From Lingula anatina (taxonomy: Eukaryota > Brachiopoda > Lingulata > Lingulida > Lingulidae): a stretch of DNA of 60,000 nt. Location of the stretch: NCBI RefSeq assembly GCF_001039355.2, contig NW_019775473.1:199590-259589 (forward strand), read 5' to 3'. The position numbers were made by a program, and so were the translations under genes. Below the pieces are notes generated by a model. The model worked only from the letters and a program-made list of their open reading frames with translations. It was not told the DNA's origin and made no database searches. Positions 37,001 through 48,701 of this stretch are shown here, one piece after another (positions within the stretch are counted from its first letter, which is position 1; every line of letters starts with the position of its first letter).

Positions 37001-40000
37001 TCTGGGAATTATCCAAAATTAGGTCTGAGAAATTCCCAGTATTTTCTACAATACTTTGTCTGTTCATTGCCAGCTACATTTTACTATTTGCAGTTTTTGT
37101 TTGCCTGAGGAAATCCCATCATTTCTGTCCATTTTCTACAAATGGAGTTCTTACCAAACATAAAATTTCTCATCATTTCTGATCATTTCCTGCTGTTGAA
37201 TATCTGATAAAAACACCTTTTAAATAATTTTTATAGCATTCTTAACAGTACTGATGTCTATTTTATCATTTTTGGAGGTAATGAGCACCAGATTATGGTG
37301 GTTTATAGAATATAATAGTTGAAATTAAATTTAAAATATATATGAATGTCAGTTAATTCAGGTATGTACTAACGATTGGAAGGTTCTACCAGTAAATTAG
37401 TTAGCACAGCTATAGTCACTGACTAAACTAAATCCAAATTGGAAACTGCTGAAGTGTTGGTTTAAGCAAAATTCGATGTAATCTATGTCCAATCAGGTCA
37501 CCTAAAACAGATTTTGTCCAAACTTGTTTCACTTTGTCTGGGTATTTCTGATCATTTCTAGTTTCTGAGTTGTTGTTTTTTAATGAGAAAGTTGGTCTAA
37601 GTAAACCCTGGAATATCTGTTACTTTCCAGAGTCATCAGAGTTTGTGGGACAGTTTTCTGTATTTCTGATGATTTCCAACTTTCTACTACAGCATGTCTT
37701 ACTGGAAATTTATCAAATTATGTCTTGGAAAGGTCTCACTAATGGTCCACAAAATCCCTGTAGTTTTGTGTATTTCTGATAATTGAAGTCCTTAGGTTAG
37801 CAATTTCTGATCAGAAATAGTTAGATCTTTTCATTTGGGTACCCTACAGAACAATGCCACGCACAAAACATCAACAATACTAATGCTATCACTACTACTA
37901 CTATTAATTATATATCATTTTACTATGCATACATTTAAGAATTAAAAGCAACTTACAAAACAACTAAAGCTTTTTAAAAGCTTTGTTTTGTAAGTTGCTT
38001 AAACAATAAACAACAAAATGACACAGTCAGTCTCATGGTGACACTTAAGAACGACTGTATCATCACAATGTGACTCCTCCAAGAACACACTTCAAAGTTA
38101 GAACTCAAACCTACCTGAAGTCATAAGTTTTCTCACTATGACAGGTGACTGTGTCAGGACTGCCAGATGAAGAGGGGTCTGGCCTAGGAAGTTGGCTATG
38201 TTCAAATAGTGGTACCTGGGTGCCCAGGAAATGAACAGGGACGCCTCCCTCTCAAGACACAGGATGATTGCTATGTGAAGTTGCCTGAAAGCACATTTAA
38301 AGAAAACACTGAATTCAAAAAAGTCATTAATTTATTTGAATTTTTTAAAATGATTTAATTTAATACCATACACACTTGTGTTTATCTGCTGACAGTCAGC
38401 ATGATGTATAACATGCCAATTCTCAGATAAAGTTCAATACTCTAAATTATTATTTAAAAGTGCTTTAACTAAATTCTGATAATACATTGAAAACTTAGTG
38501 ACAGTCACTTAGTCTATATATAAAATTTAAAAAATATGAAATAACATCACATCACATTCTATAGCTCTTGCATATTTTTATTACTTTTTATTGAACTGTT
38601 TAGTCAGTTAAAACTGACTTTTCATTTAATATAAAGCAAATTCCTTTTATCATATTTCTTAACTTTAGTTTTACATTATTGAGTCTATCAAACAATATAT
38701 ATTACTTGGATTTAAGACTCTATTTAAGTATTATTATTATTATTATTTAATCCATAATTCTTGTTTTCAGTTTAAATTGGCGTTTTGCACGAACAAAAAT
38801 GAAATCTCAATTTTTTACCACAAGCCATAAGCAAAATCTAGATTTTTCCACTGGGGGTAATTTTTTTCTCATTTTGGGCATAAAACGTACATCTTACAAA
38901 GTTTCTGTGACCAAAATTATTATTATCAGTGGAAATCCCTGTGCTCACATACTCTCATCTACTAGTAGCCACAGGTGTGTTTTATGACTATATGGAAGAT
39001 TTACCACCTGTTCGCTATCACAGATACATATTTATAGATCTAAACTAAATAACAGGATGGCATTTTGGAAATCACTGTAATGGAAATTCCTGACAATCAC
39101 CATAGAAAGATTATGCATCTCAGTGCAAAAAAGTAACATTAATATAATATATTTGTACCAATGCCAATTACGTGTTAAGACATGGAAATGACTGGTTTCT
39201 GGATGATTAGCTGTACTGGTATTTAAGTAGCTGACTATTACAATAGTTCTTAATTATAATCTAAATCTGACTCACAGGAATATATGGTGATTCATGTCAG
39301 ACTCAATAACCACGTGGAATTTTCTAATTTCTGTAACCAGATTTATGACACAGTAGAAATGTTGCTAATGGCAAAATCAACTAGTAGAACTTTGTTGAAT
39401 CAAATAAATTTTTGAATCAAACAAATTTTTATATGCATATAGAAATGTCATGATGCTAATTTTTTGATTACTGATGATAAAATACCTATTACTACATTGG
39501 TAAATTTTACCATACACTGTAGACCTGGTTTTCCCCAAGTATGCACATGCATCATAAGGATAATTATAAAGAGAATGTTGAAGAAAAAAAAAAGAAAAAA
39601 AAAAAAAGATCGTGGGAGGCAGTGGAAAATTGGAAAATTCTTAAAAATAAGCTATGACCACAATGCTTACATAAACTCAAAAGCACCTTAGTCATGATTG
39701 ACAGGTTTACATACCTTGTATGTACGTATGATTCATCTTTTGGGGAATTCCCTATATTTACAATTGCATCTCTTTTAAAATGATTTTTATAGCCCCTTTT
39801 AATACACATATTGCATAGGGCTAATTAAGATACTAGTATTCTCAGTATTCTATGTTTTCATGAGCATTATAGAGAGAAACTGCTTATAAATTCAATATTC
39901 TTTCTCATTATGTGCAAGTCTACAAAGTGTGGTGTAGTAGGGCCATACCCGGTGCAATTTAATTTTTAACCATCATGCAAATTCTTGGATATCCATTAAG

Positions 40001-41434
40001 TATGTACATGCACCTCTATATATACCCACTGTACCAGGAGTGCCTTACAGGGATTTCCCCTTTTTTTATCAAGTTTATCTAAGTTATCAAGTTATCATGG
40101 TACAGAAATTCCAAACAGAAGCTGATTTATTTTTAGCTTTGTCACCCAGCAACAGTTTTTCTCTGCAGGTCTAGGGGTGGTGGTATTGGTTTGTGGGGGT
40201 GGGGTGGGGATGGGAGAGAAGATGGGTGAAATTGTGTGTAGTAAATAGACTCATGCATATGTAATGGGATGTTTTGTACAAGGAATTTTTTTCAAAAAGA
40301 TTTATAAAGGGACAAAAAAGCAATAAGGTTAATCTATATAAACTGTACGACATATGATGCTTTTCTTTTTTTAAAATTGTTTTCAAGTTTTGGTGTTTGA
40401 AGAAAAAGTGTTTCTTACATGCACTGCACTATTTTCATATCATTCTTTTCTTATTAAGACAAAAAATACATAAATGATGGACCTACATCATGGGCCCACA
40501 GAAAAAAAATGAAACGACGTAATTTTGAAAGTAAAAAAAAAAAAAAAAAAATATCTAAATTGCTATGAAAAAATAAACCATGCACTTACGTGTCTCCATC
40601 CTCGTCCTGGAAGAATGCAACCATCACTTGCTCCTCAGTGGGTCTGGCTGGAAAACCAGAGAAACACCCAGACTCCACCCTGCTGCCCCCTAGGGAGTAA
40701 CACCCAACACAATCTTCTCTGAAACAGTCTTCTCTACCACAATTACTGGCACCTCTATAGCAATAGTCAGCCCTGATGACTGGAGAAGGATGTGTATGTC
40801 TGTATGAAGTTGGGTAATTTGAAATTGGTGTAGCATAACTGAGATTACTGAACCTAGTGTTTGCATTATGGGTATTGGGCATTCTCAAATGAATGCAATG
40901 GTAGGGTTGGGTTTGTGGGTTATAGTTTTCGTCTGGAGGAGGTCTTGGATAAAAGATGCTAGGATTCCCCTGTATTTGTATCTGTTGTATTGTTGTTTTT
41001 TCTGTTGATGGAGAGCCCCCACTTTCTCTGAAAAAGTATGGGTGATTGCCTGAAATCTGCTTTTGTTGTTGTTGTTGATGTACATCTTCCTGCTGATAGA
41101 GATTTTTATTCATTAGGTTTGGTTGATAGCATTGTTGTTGTTGTTGTTGTTGCTGTAGTAATTGCCGTCGAACTTGCTGTTGTGTTTGCTGTTTAATTTC
41201 CCTGCTTTCTTCTTGTTCTCCTATCCCATTTTCTTGCAGGGGTATTGAAAGGTTTGCTTCCTCTCCTTCATCTTCTCTGATATTTCCCATTTTCATCAGT
41301 TCTCTTCTTAGTGTCAGTTTCTGCATGCCTGCTGACAAATCAGCAGTTATGGACTGAGAGGTGGCGACATCTGGTGCCATGGAGTCCAAACCAGAGTCTA
41401 CAGAATCTTCTTCACTGCTGATGTTAACAGGCAT
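34068..41434 (-). CDS. IkappaB/cactus-type NF-kappaB inhibitor
   Basis: Exons in coding order: 40590-41434, 38115-38284, 36401-36583, 35838-35926, 35296-35444, 34813-34918, 34068-34148 (phases 2,1,1,0,2,0); 540 residues. It retains Rel/NF-kappaB in the cytoplasm until signal-induced degradation. Residues 13-18 are DSGLDS, the IKK-phosphorylated beta-TrCP degron (Ser14, Ser18), with Lys39 and Lys48 downstream as candidate ubiquitin sites. A Gln-rich segment lies at about 82-115. Six ankyrin repeats run from about 277 to 495 (QLHIAI, TPLHLAV, TPLHLAS, SCLHLAA, TILHHAV, SPLSLAM). An acidic tail (NEDDEEDEESSSDE) is followed by LDDIMINGQPL, matching the IkappaB-alpha C-terminus. The N-terminal region is about 200 residues longer than in vertebrate IkappaB-alpha. 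The start is taken at 41434; an upstream exon is treated separately. Confidence 0.92.
36150..36390. mobile_element. Foldback MITE, GATCGAT family, copy 2
   Basis: Left arm GATCAACTCATCTCCAAGGG continuing to CTCGCTAAATT. The right arm, reverse-complemented, reads GATCGATCTAGAAGG and, further on, ATCTCCAAGGGG...TTGCTAAATT. Inner arms TCTGGCACACC and GGTGTGCCAGA match perfectly. The centre has TTAATTACCCCCT, shared with the copy at 53303. The right end lies about ten bases inside the intron, next to the splice donor of the IkappaB exon at 36401. Confidence 0.65.
36837..37800. repeat. Degenerate ATTTCTGAT.ATTTC repeats in IkappaB intron
   Basis: The phrase TATTTCTGAT(C/G/A)ATT recurs at about 37542, 37660 and 37771, roughly 110-118 bases apart, with looser versions at about 37175 and 37050. 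This suggests an old tandem array of about 115-bp units. Confidence 0.45.
37946..38000. repeat. 55-nt hairpin in IkappaB intron
   Basis: AAGCAACTTACAAAACAA pairs perfectly with TTGTTTTGTAAGTTGCTT; the inner part AAGCTTTT/AAAAGCTT also pairs, with a small bulge. Confidence 0.7.
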
Positions 41435-42735
41435 TGTTTTGACGGTGCTTTGCTCTTCACTGGAAATTGACCAACAAATATTGCAACTTTTTTCCTTTAA
41501 TTAATTGTTTTGCATTTCAAAATTATAAGAATTCCATCCAAATCTGCCCTTATACCGGTATATATTACATGTACCAGTAGTTGCAATTAACAAGGTACTC
41601 ATACTTTTGCATCACCTTTAAAAATGTATCTCATACAAATAATCAAGAAGATAATAATTACTGTGGTAGGGTGAAACTTAATCCATCTTTGTCCATAAAC
41701 AGTCATTAGCATGATACATGCAGTACGTATCAGGTTCAGCATGAGTTCATGCCATAAGTTCGTTCTGTCACAAAATCCATTAAAGCTACATGTACATGTA
41801 TGACTATAAAAGCACTATGGATTTATAGGTTAAATTACCAATTTTGCTGTCCCTGTGATGGGTCATTGCAGGTCTTCTTGCTATCAGGCCCTGGGTCAGG
41901 TACACGCTGGTAGTGCATACTGGGTTGCAGTGATCTATCAGACACTGGCCCATATACATGTTTTACCTGCAAGGAATGGATTTATACCTACCCAGTATGT
42001 CTATTTGATATGTACATATAAAACATTTGGGTATATACACGGTATGGTACTAGTACAATGTGTAGTAAGTGCATAGGGGGTACATACATGTAAATGCATG
42101 TAAGAGACCGGTACTTGCCTTCATGAAGTACTTAAAAGATAAACTCGCAGACAAATGGATTACATGCATCTTAATTCACAATGTTCCAGTACAATCAATA
42201 ATATAATACATGCAATTTAAATGGTACAAGCTAGGTAGTAGCCATGGTGCAATACATGGATTACTGGGGTACAAGTATGTACGTTATCTCAGTAAATATG
42301 TGCCAGTACCAGTACTACATGTGGTACAATTTATGTGCAATGTACCAGTATACATGCATGAAATCTTTAAGATTGTGAAAATTGCAGTGGATAGATATGG
42401 TTATTTGCTGTAAAATTATCAACCAATTTAAGTGTAACAGGTGCTGATACTTGCAGCTTGGTTAGGCATTACAGACGGAGAAACAGAATAAATAAACATG
42501 TACATTTACAGCAGGTCTTTTTTTTTAAGAAAAAAAAATCTATACATAACCCTTGTACTGACACATACACAAAGAAATGTCGTGTTCAATGCCATGTACA
42601 CTGCATCGTTTAAGTGTAAGGCCTTTCTCTCTTCCATATAAAGTACAAGTTAACGGTGCACATACGTTTTTAACAAGCAATGTACAGTAGTTAACTAACC
42701 CACTGAGGCAGACTACCCGGTACATGTATCGTTAC
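41435..42735. other. 5' region or first intron of the IkappaB gene
   Basis: The coding exon is preceded by an acceptor (TTTCCAG, first exon base at about 41452). The remainder is rich in TACATGTA, ACCGGTA and GTACCAGTA words and shows no further exon that I can support. Confidence 0.5.
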
Positions 42736-42834
42736 CTGTGTCTCTCTTTCTGCAACTTCACATTGTACTGGCGTAGGATCTTCGTCTTCTACAGGTACAA
42801 AATCTGGTTCTACATTGCTTGGTAGGTCAGACAT
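42736..42834 (-). other. Candidate upstream exon of IkappaB (33-codon frame)
   Basis: ATG at 42834 opens a 33-codon acidic frame (MSDLPSNVEPDFVPVEDED and on) ending in a GTAACG donor in phase 0. Spliced directly to the acceptor before the main exon it reads CAG then TGA, so it cannot extend the IkappaB protein in that form. It may be an upstream open reading frame in the 5' leader, or an intermediate exon may restore frame. Confidence 0.45.
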
Positions 42835-44445
42835 GATTACTGCATGAACTAATACGGATGTCTTCGCTTACAGGTACCGCCTTGTATACTTGTACTGCTC
42901 GATACGAAAGTGAAACGAAAGCTTTAATTGCGCGTAGATTTTTTACTTGTTATCTCAGTTTAACTGTTAATATCCTAGCAGCTGATATATCCACACTCTG
43001 AAAATACCTTGACTCAATAAACACATGGTATCATGTCAACTGCGCATTTTAACGTGACCAAACCCAGCGAAAATTCTCCGCGTCACCGTCCACTTTTTAT
43101 GAGTCGGGGAAATCCCCAGCCCCCGGCCTCGTTTTCGTTTTGGGATTCCCTACTTCCTTTTCTTCTTGTGCCCGGTGCACCAATATTTGATAGGGCCTTT
43201 CATGTAAGCTACAGGTACAACAGAAATGACGACGGGTTTTGCAATGCCTAATATGCACATTAATAACTCACACATATCAGGGTAGATATTTCAAATTCCA
43301 GATATTAAAAATAGCGAATCTTTTGTTTTAAGAGTCTAGAATGTTTGTTTGGAAAAGGCATTGTTTGAGGCGGACTTAACTTGAATGATGCTGATGGTCT
43401 GATTATTTGCAATTTACGTGGTAAGTCAAGTGCTTGTCACTTCTATTTTTTCATAAGGTATTTAGTTGTTGTCAAGTAGTATGGTAAAGTTTTATGACAC
43501 CAAATTATTTAATCTGGGCCTCTAGAACTTTGCACGTAATGTGAGTCATATATAGATGTACGGGTAACGTACCGGTATTATATATTGGAAGAGCCCCAGT
43601 TGGCAGCGGCAGTAGGCAGTAAATGTTCTCTGTGCCAAGTTATTGTAAGGTGTTTCGCTGTGACACGTACAGGAGTGGTAGTTACAGTCCTTGGTCCCAT
43701 ATGATTAGTACAGGTTAGGGTTAGTCGTACGTAGTACAGTATTGCCTAGTGGGCTGGATTTGGTCTTAAAGTGCCATTTTTAAATCTTAAAAGATCACAA
43801 ATGATCTAACACGGTCTTAATCATTACAGCAGTAGTCTTAAAATGGACTGAATATGCTCTTAAGGTAAAAAATGATCTAACATCTACTTAAGTAGTCAAG
43901 CAGTTTCCTCCCCTCACAATGGGGGATACCTCTCCTCACAATAGAGGACACGTACCTCTGATCACAATAGGAGAATGTGTAAGGGGAGACAACTTAATTG
44001 GCTGTCATTGCAGAAATGGTCTTACTCATGGTTTAAGATCACACAAGACTATTTGAGATCTTAAATTGCACTTCAAGACCAAATCAAGCCCACTAGTGAA
44101 TTAGTATATCACATTGATATATGGGACGAATGTAACCTGTGCAAAATAAGTAATTATGCAGAACGGACTACGCAATGACTACGGTTCCTAGTCGACTACC
44201 ATTCCTGCCACACCGGTACGGCAGTGAGTGCCAGGTGTATAAAGTAACCGCCAGTTGTCTAAAATTGAAGAATCATTAGAAATGCTTACATGTACATTCA
44301 CAAATACATGCATGTACATGTACCCTGTATTACATGTAGTACTTTGAAAGTGATGCCATACATTTTCATGTCCTAATTAATTTTATACACTGTATCAATG
44401 TTACGTGTTACCTATATATCAGTATTCCATGCATTTCAGACAAAG
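42835..44445. other. Divergent intergenic region, IkappaB and phosphonatase
   Basis: Presumed to hold both promoters. It contains an inverted-repeat element (43746-44096). An acceptor (TTTCAG, exon from 44440) just ahead of the phosphonatase ATG implies a non-coding first exon somewhere upstream in this region. Confidence 0.55.
43746..44096. mobile_element. 351-bp terminal-inverted-repeat element
   Basis: Left end CTAGTGGGCTGGATTTGGTC and then TTAAAGTGCCATTTTTAA. The right end, reverse-complemented, reads CTAGTGGGCTTGATTTGGTC and then TTGAAGTGCAATTTAA. Inside, about 43905-43980, CTC...CACAAT.G.GGA is repeated three times. No transposase frame; a non-autonomous DNA element. Confidence 0.65.
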
Positions 44446-46053
44446 ATGGCACACTACCGTTTTCTCAGACAGTATATTGGCCCAGTGAAGGCTGTGATAT
44501 TAGACTGGAGTGGGACCACTGCAGACAAGTATGTCATCGCCCCAGCTGTCGTCTTCAAGGATGTGTTTGAGAAACACCGTGTGCCCATTACAATGGAGGA
44601 GGCTAGGCTGCCCATGGGACTGAGGAAGGATCTCCATATTAAGGTAAACATGTACTTTGGTAATGACTCAGTCTTTTTAGTGGGCAGAAATTATCAACCT
44701 TTCAGATACGTAATTTTATAATTACAAAATTATAATTTATATAGCATAGAATAGAACTAAAGAGTAACCTCCTTTTCGATTTTGCTGCTACCACATGATA
44801 GGAATGTTCTTATTTTAAGAAATTATGACTTAAAAATAAAGTATCTGTAAATTCACAATTTCCCCCCATTGAAAAGATTGAGTAATCACCATATTACATA
44901 CTGTATGTATTATATTAATGTACCAAGAAAATAATTATAGGCACACTGGTGTGATTACCAGAGATATCATCATTCTAATGTTATTATACATTAAGTAATA
45001 TTGGAGTCACTCCCATAATGGAAATGTAGACTGGTGAATTTTACCCGTAATGGTTAATATTGAAATTTAAAACTTGCAAATGAGCCTGTAGATCTTTATG
45101 TTTTCAACATTTTAAGTATCGGTAGGCTATGTAAGTAGCTAAGTGATTACTGAAAAACTGTTGAAATTTACAAGAATTGTTTTTTTTTTTTGGTGTTGTT
45201 GTTGCTCATATAAAGGTTTAGTGTACATTGTACTGTGCATATACATTTATGTCTATAAGCTAGCTACCAGTATATATGTAAATTATAATATGAGTATATA
45301 AAAACTTAATCATTTGCCCAGGCATAATATTGGTACATATTCAGTGCATTAAAGTAGATGCACTCATTACATATGACAGAATAATAAACCCTAAGGAAAA
45401 TTATACAGTGATAAGTGTTAGCATGATTATAAAATTTCTAGTGTTTAATATTATCCCTTCAGGCATTAACTGAGATTCCAGAGGTACGGGAGAGATGGCA
45501 CAGTGTGTATAACCGCTACCCTAACCAGCAGGATGTGGACAACATGTTCAAGGATTTTGTTCCTATGCAGTTGGCATGCTTACCTAAGTACACAACCCTC
45601 ATTCCTGGCTGTGTAGAGGCCACACAGGTGAGTCCTTGCCCCCCCCCCTTCTCTCTCTCTCTNNNNNNNNNNNNNNNNNNNNNNNNNNNNNNNNNNNNNN
45701 NNNNNNNNNNNNNNNNNNNNNNNNNNNNNNNNNNNNNNNNNNNNNNNNNNNNNNNNNNNNNNNNNNNNNNNNNNNNNNNNNNNNNNNNNNNNNNNNNNNN
45801 NNNNNNNNNNNNNNNNNNNNNNNNNNNNNNNNNNNNNNNNNNNNNNNNNNNNNNNNNNNNNNNNNNNNNNNNNNNNNNNNNNNNNNNNNNNNNNNNNNNN
45901 NNNNNNNNNNNNNNNNNNNNNNNNNNNNNNNNNNNNNNNNNNNNNNNNNNNNNNNNNNNNNNNNNNNNNNNNNNNNNNNNNNNNNNNNNNNNNNNNNNNN
46001 NNNNNNNNNNNNNNNNNNNNNNNNNNNNNNNNNNNNNNNNNNNNNNNNNNNNN

Positions 46054-46101
<48 letters not shown>

Positions 46102-48701
46102 AGCTGTGCAAAGACCAAACAGTCATTATATATGAAGTTTAACATCCACAAAATTTGATTTCTAATCAGAAAATGTATACTACCAGTGCCCCACTTTTCC
46201 CTAGTAGATCTCAGTTTAAATTTAATTTTAAGGTGTGGCAAGTAAAACATTGCATATTGATGTTTGTTACACTTAACATTATGTTCTGAGCATGCCCCAA
46301 TACACTATATGTAATACATGTATGTCTCATCTAACGCATTAATATATATGTATGTCTCACCTAACACACTTTTGTAAGAGTCTCTCACCTAATGCAATGC
46401 TATATATTGCAGAGATTGCAGAATGAACTGAAGTGCAAACTGGGAACCACCACTGGTTTCACCAGAGCTATGGTGGACATACTATTAGCAGATGCTATAA
46501 AACAAGGTGAGCATAGGCTTAAATTGTTGCACTGTAGGGGATGAATGAAAAGCCTACAAATTGAAGGCATCAGGGACTTAATTTGAGTAAAAATTTAAGC
46601 ACAACTATTTTTTCACATAATTTTGATTTTTTGATTTTTTTATTTGCCTTTTACTAATAATTTATCCTCCACTACTGACAATTAATGAAGGCATAATTTT
46701 ATTTTAATTTTTTTCTATTTTCCACTTCGCATTTTTTTGTATATTGTTGAATGTGCATATTTTTAGCAAAGATTTGATAATTCATTTTTTTTTTTGCTAT
46801 ACTAATTTGTTTTACTTATCTGCTGCTTGAGAACCTGGTGGTGAAACAGAGCAACCTTTTAAATGGAATGCCTTGATAATCTGAAGATTCATTGGTTTGA
46901 AGGTGCATTGGTCTGAAAAATCACATGCATCTGCCTCGAATGAACTTAACTTAATTAAAAGTACATTATAAACTTCATTCATGCATTAATTCGGAATATC
47001 AATCCTTCGGACCAATAAACCTTTGGACTATTGCATTGCTACAGCCCTTTTTAGATATTTTTAAGCTTAATTTATTTGTTTACTTCATTTAAAGCATTTA
47101 TCCAATTTTTCTTTGCCCCACCAATTTTATTCCCTGCTTAACCTAAAAACCTGCTGTTTAGGGTACAAGCCAGATGTCACAGTGGCAGGGGATGAAGTCA
47201 TCAATGGGGCTCGTCCCAAACCCCACATGGTCTACAAAAACATGGACTTGCTGGACGTGAACCCCATCCAAGCTGTGGTCAAGGTACACTACAATGTACA
47301 TGCCAACCTTGCAACTGACTGACATCATTTTATTAGTGTGAATGCCCCTCTCCTGAACTGAATATAGGATTCCAGTATTCCCAGTTCTTTACGGTTTACC
47401 TTACCAAAAAGTTAGAAAAGATTTATCTGTGGGCTGTGCCTAAGCACTACAAAATGATCTACACTGCATCTTTTTTTTTTTTTTTCGTCAACAGATATTC
47501 TGCAGAGGTGATGGGATGGGAGAGTGTGCTTGCCACCCCCCCCCCCAGTGCCACCCCAAACCCCACCTCCTCTCACCAGCCCCATCACCTCCAAAGTTTT
47601 ATATCATTACTTTATATCAATTGCAAACTATGCATTGATTGCATCATTTCTAAGTTATTGATTTTACTATAAAGATTCATTAAAATAAAAAGAGTTGGAA
47701 TTAAAATGCAGTATAACACTGTTGTGCCTAAGGTTACTTAGATGTAAGTGATATATAGGCAGGGTGGGGCAGCTAGCTATGCCTTTGCTTGATGCTTTAT
47801 CATTTTCATTTTGTATTTTTGATGCAAAGTTTATGCATATGGGATGTGAATGATTAGAGAATTAGATTTGTGTTTGTTAGTATCTTTATAAGACAGCAGG
47901 TGGTATCGTAGGCGTTAACTTAATAGATAGAATCCCCCCCCCCACCATGCACCCCCCTCCACAATCTTTCTCCTCATTCTCTAAAAATGAAAAGAAACTA
48001 TCATCATAACTCAACATAGAACACAGTTGGTGGAATTGTTATCAGGGTTGTGGGAAAGACATATGTTATGTGCTACAGTTGTATAGCTGATGTATTTGTT
48101 TCCCCAGGTTGATGACACTGTATCGGGAGTGGGAGAAGCTATCGAGGCGGGCTGTTGGGGCGTGGGAGTGGCCAGGTACAGCAACTATATGGGGATTCAT
48201 ACACTTGAAGATGAGGGTATGTACTAGTACATGTTTTATCTTTTTTAATGGCAACTTATGCATTCTTTTCTTTATCATTTATTTCAAGCAAAATGCATGT
48301 AGCTCTGTATCATGGACATTGTCAGAAAGTGATAAGAATTTGTACGCACTTGCTTGCTTTTGAAGAAAATTTTTTCTTATAAATATATTTTAAAAACTTT
48401 GAAAAATATGCTTTATACTTGATTTAAAAAAATTTTTTTTTCATATTTGAATATTTAAATAAATATTATAAAATACATATTTCCAAGTGCGCCTTAAATA
48501 AGCTATATCCAGGAACTTTAAAGGCGATTTTGTATTGACGTTTCAGCTAAAGTATCAGCAGAAGATATGGAGGTACGGACTGAGAAATCACGTGACCTAC
48601 TGAGGAAGTCAGGTGCCCATTACGTCATTGATTCCATCGCGGAGCTCCCAGAAGTGGTGGAAGATATCAACCAGAGATTGGCTCGGGGAGAGAAACCATA
48701 A
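44446..48701 (+). CDS. phnX: Phosphonoacetaldehyde hydrolase (phosphonatase)
   Basis: Exons 44446-44643, 45463-45627, 46413-46506, 47162-47283, 48108-48216, 48547-48701 (phases 0,0,1,0,1); 280 residues, close to the usual bacterial 260-280. It hydrolyses phosphonoacetaldehyde to acetaldehyde and phosphate, the last step of 2-aminoethylphosphonate breakdown. HAD motif I is LDWSGTTAD with nucleophile Asp20. The Schiff-base lysine is Lys61 in PMGLRKDLH, with His64 at the same KxxH spacing as in bacterial PhnX. ARPKPHMVYKNM and KVDDTVSGVGEAIEAG (Asp195/Asp196, Mg binding) follow. An acceptor just upstream of the ATG implies an untranslated 5' exon. A Met at 44398 is in frame but lies in that intron. 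No signal peptide; probably cytosolic or mitochondrial. Intron structure argues against bacterial contamination. Confidence 0.93.
45628..46412. other. phnX intron 2 with CT microsatellite and assembly gap
   Basis: A (CT)n tract enters an N run of 391 bases (45663-46053) and re-emerges to about 46098, so the gap is an unresolved microsatellite. Three related TCTCA.CTAA(C/T)GCA-type segments follow at about 46320-46400. Confidence 0.85.
46507..47161. other. phnX intron 3
   Basis: T-rich intron; nothing further recognised. Confidence 0.6.
47284..48107. other. phnX intron 4
   Basis: Contains C-rich homopolymer stretches (about 47537-47548 and 47934-47960) and no other feature recognised. Confidence 0.6.

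Noticed and set aside
44398-44445. Upstream in-frame Met for phosphonatase
   Set aside because: A TTTCAG acceptor separates it from the MAHYRF start, so it is probably intronic.
45505-46250. Long open frames through the N run
   Set aside because: They exist only because N codons are not stops; the sequence is a CT microsatellite gap inside phnX intron 2.
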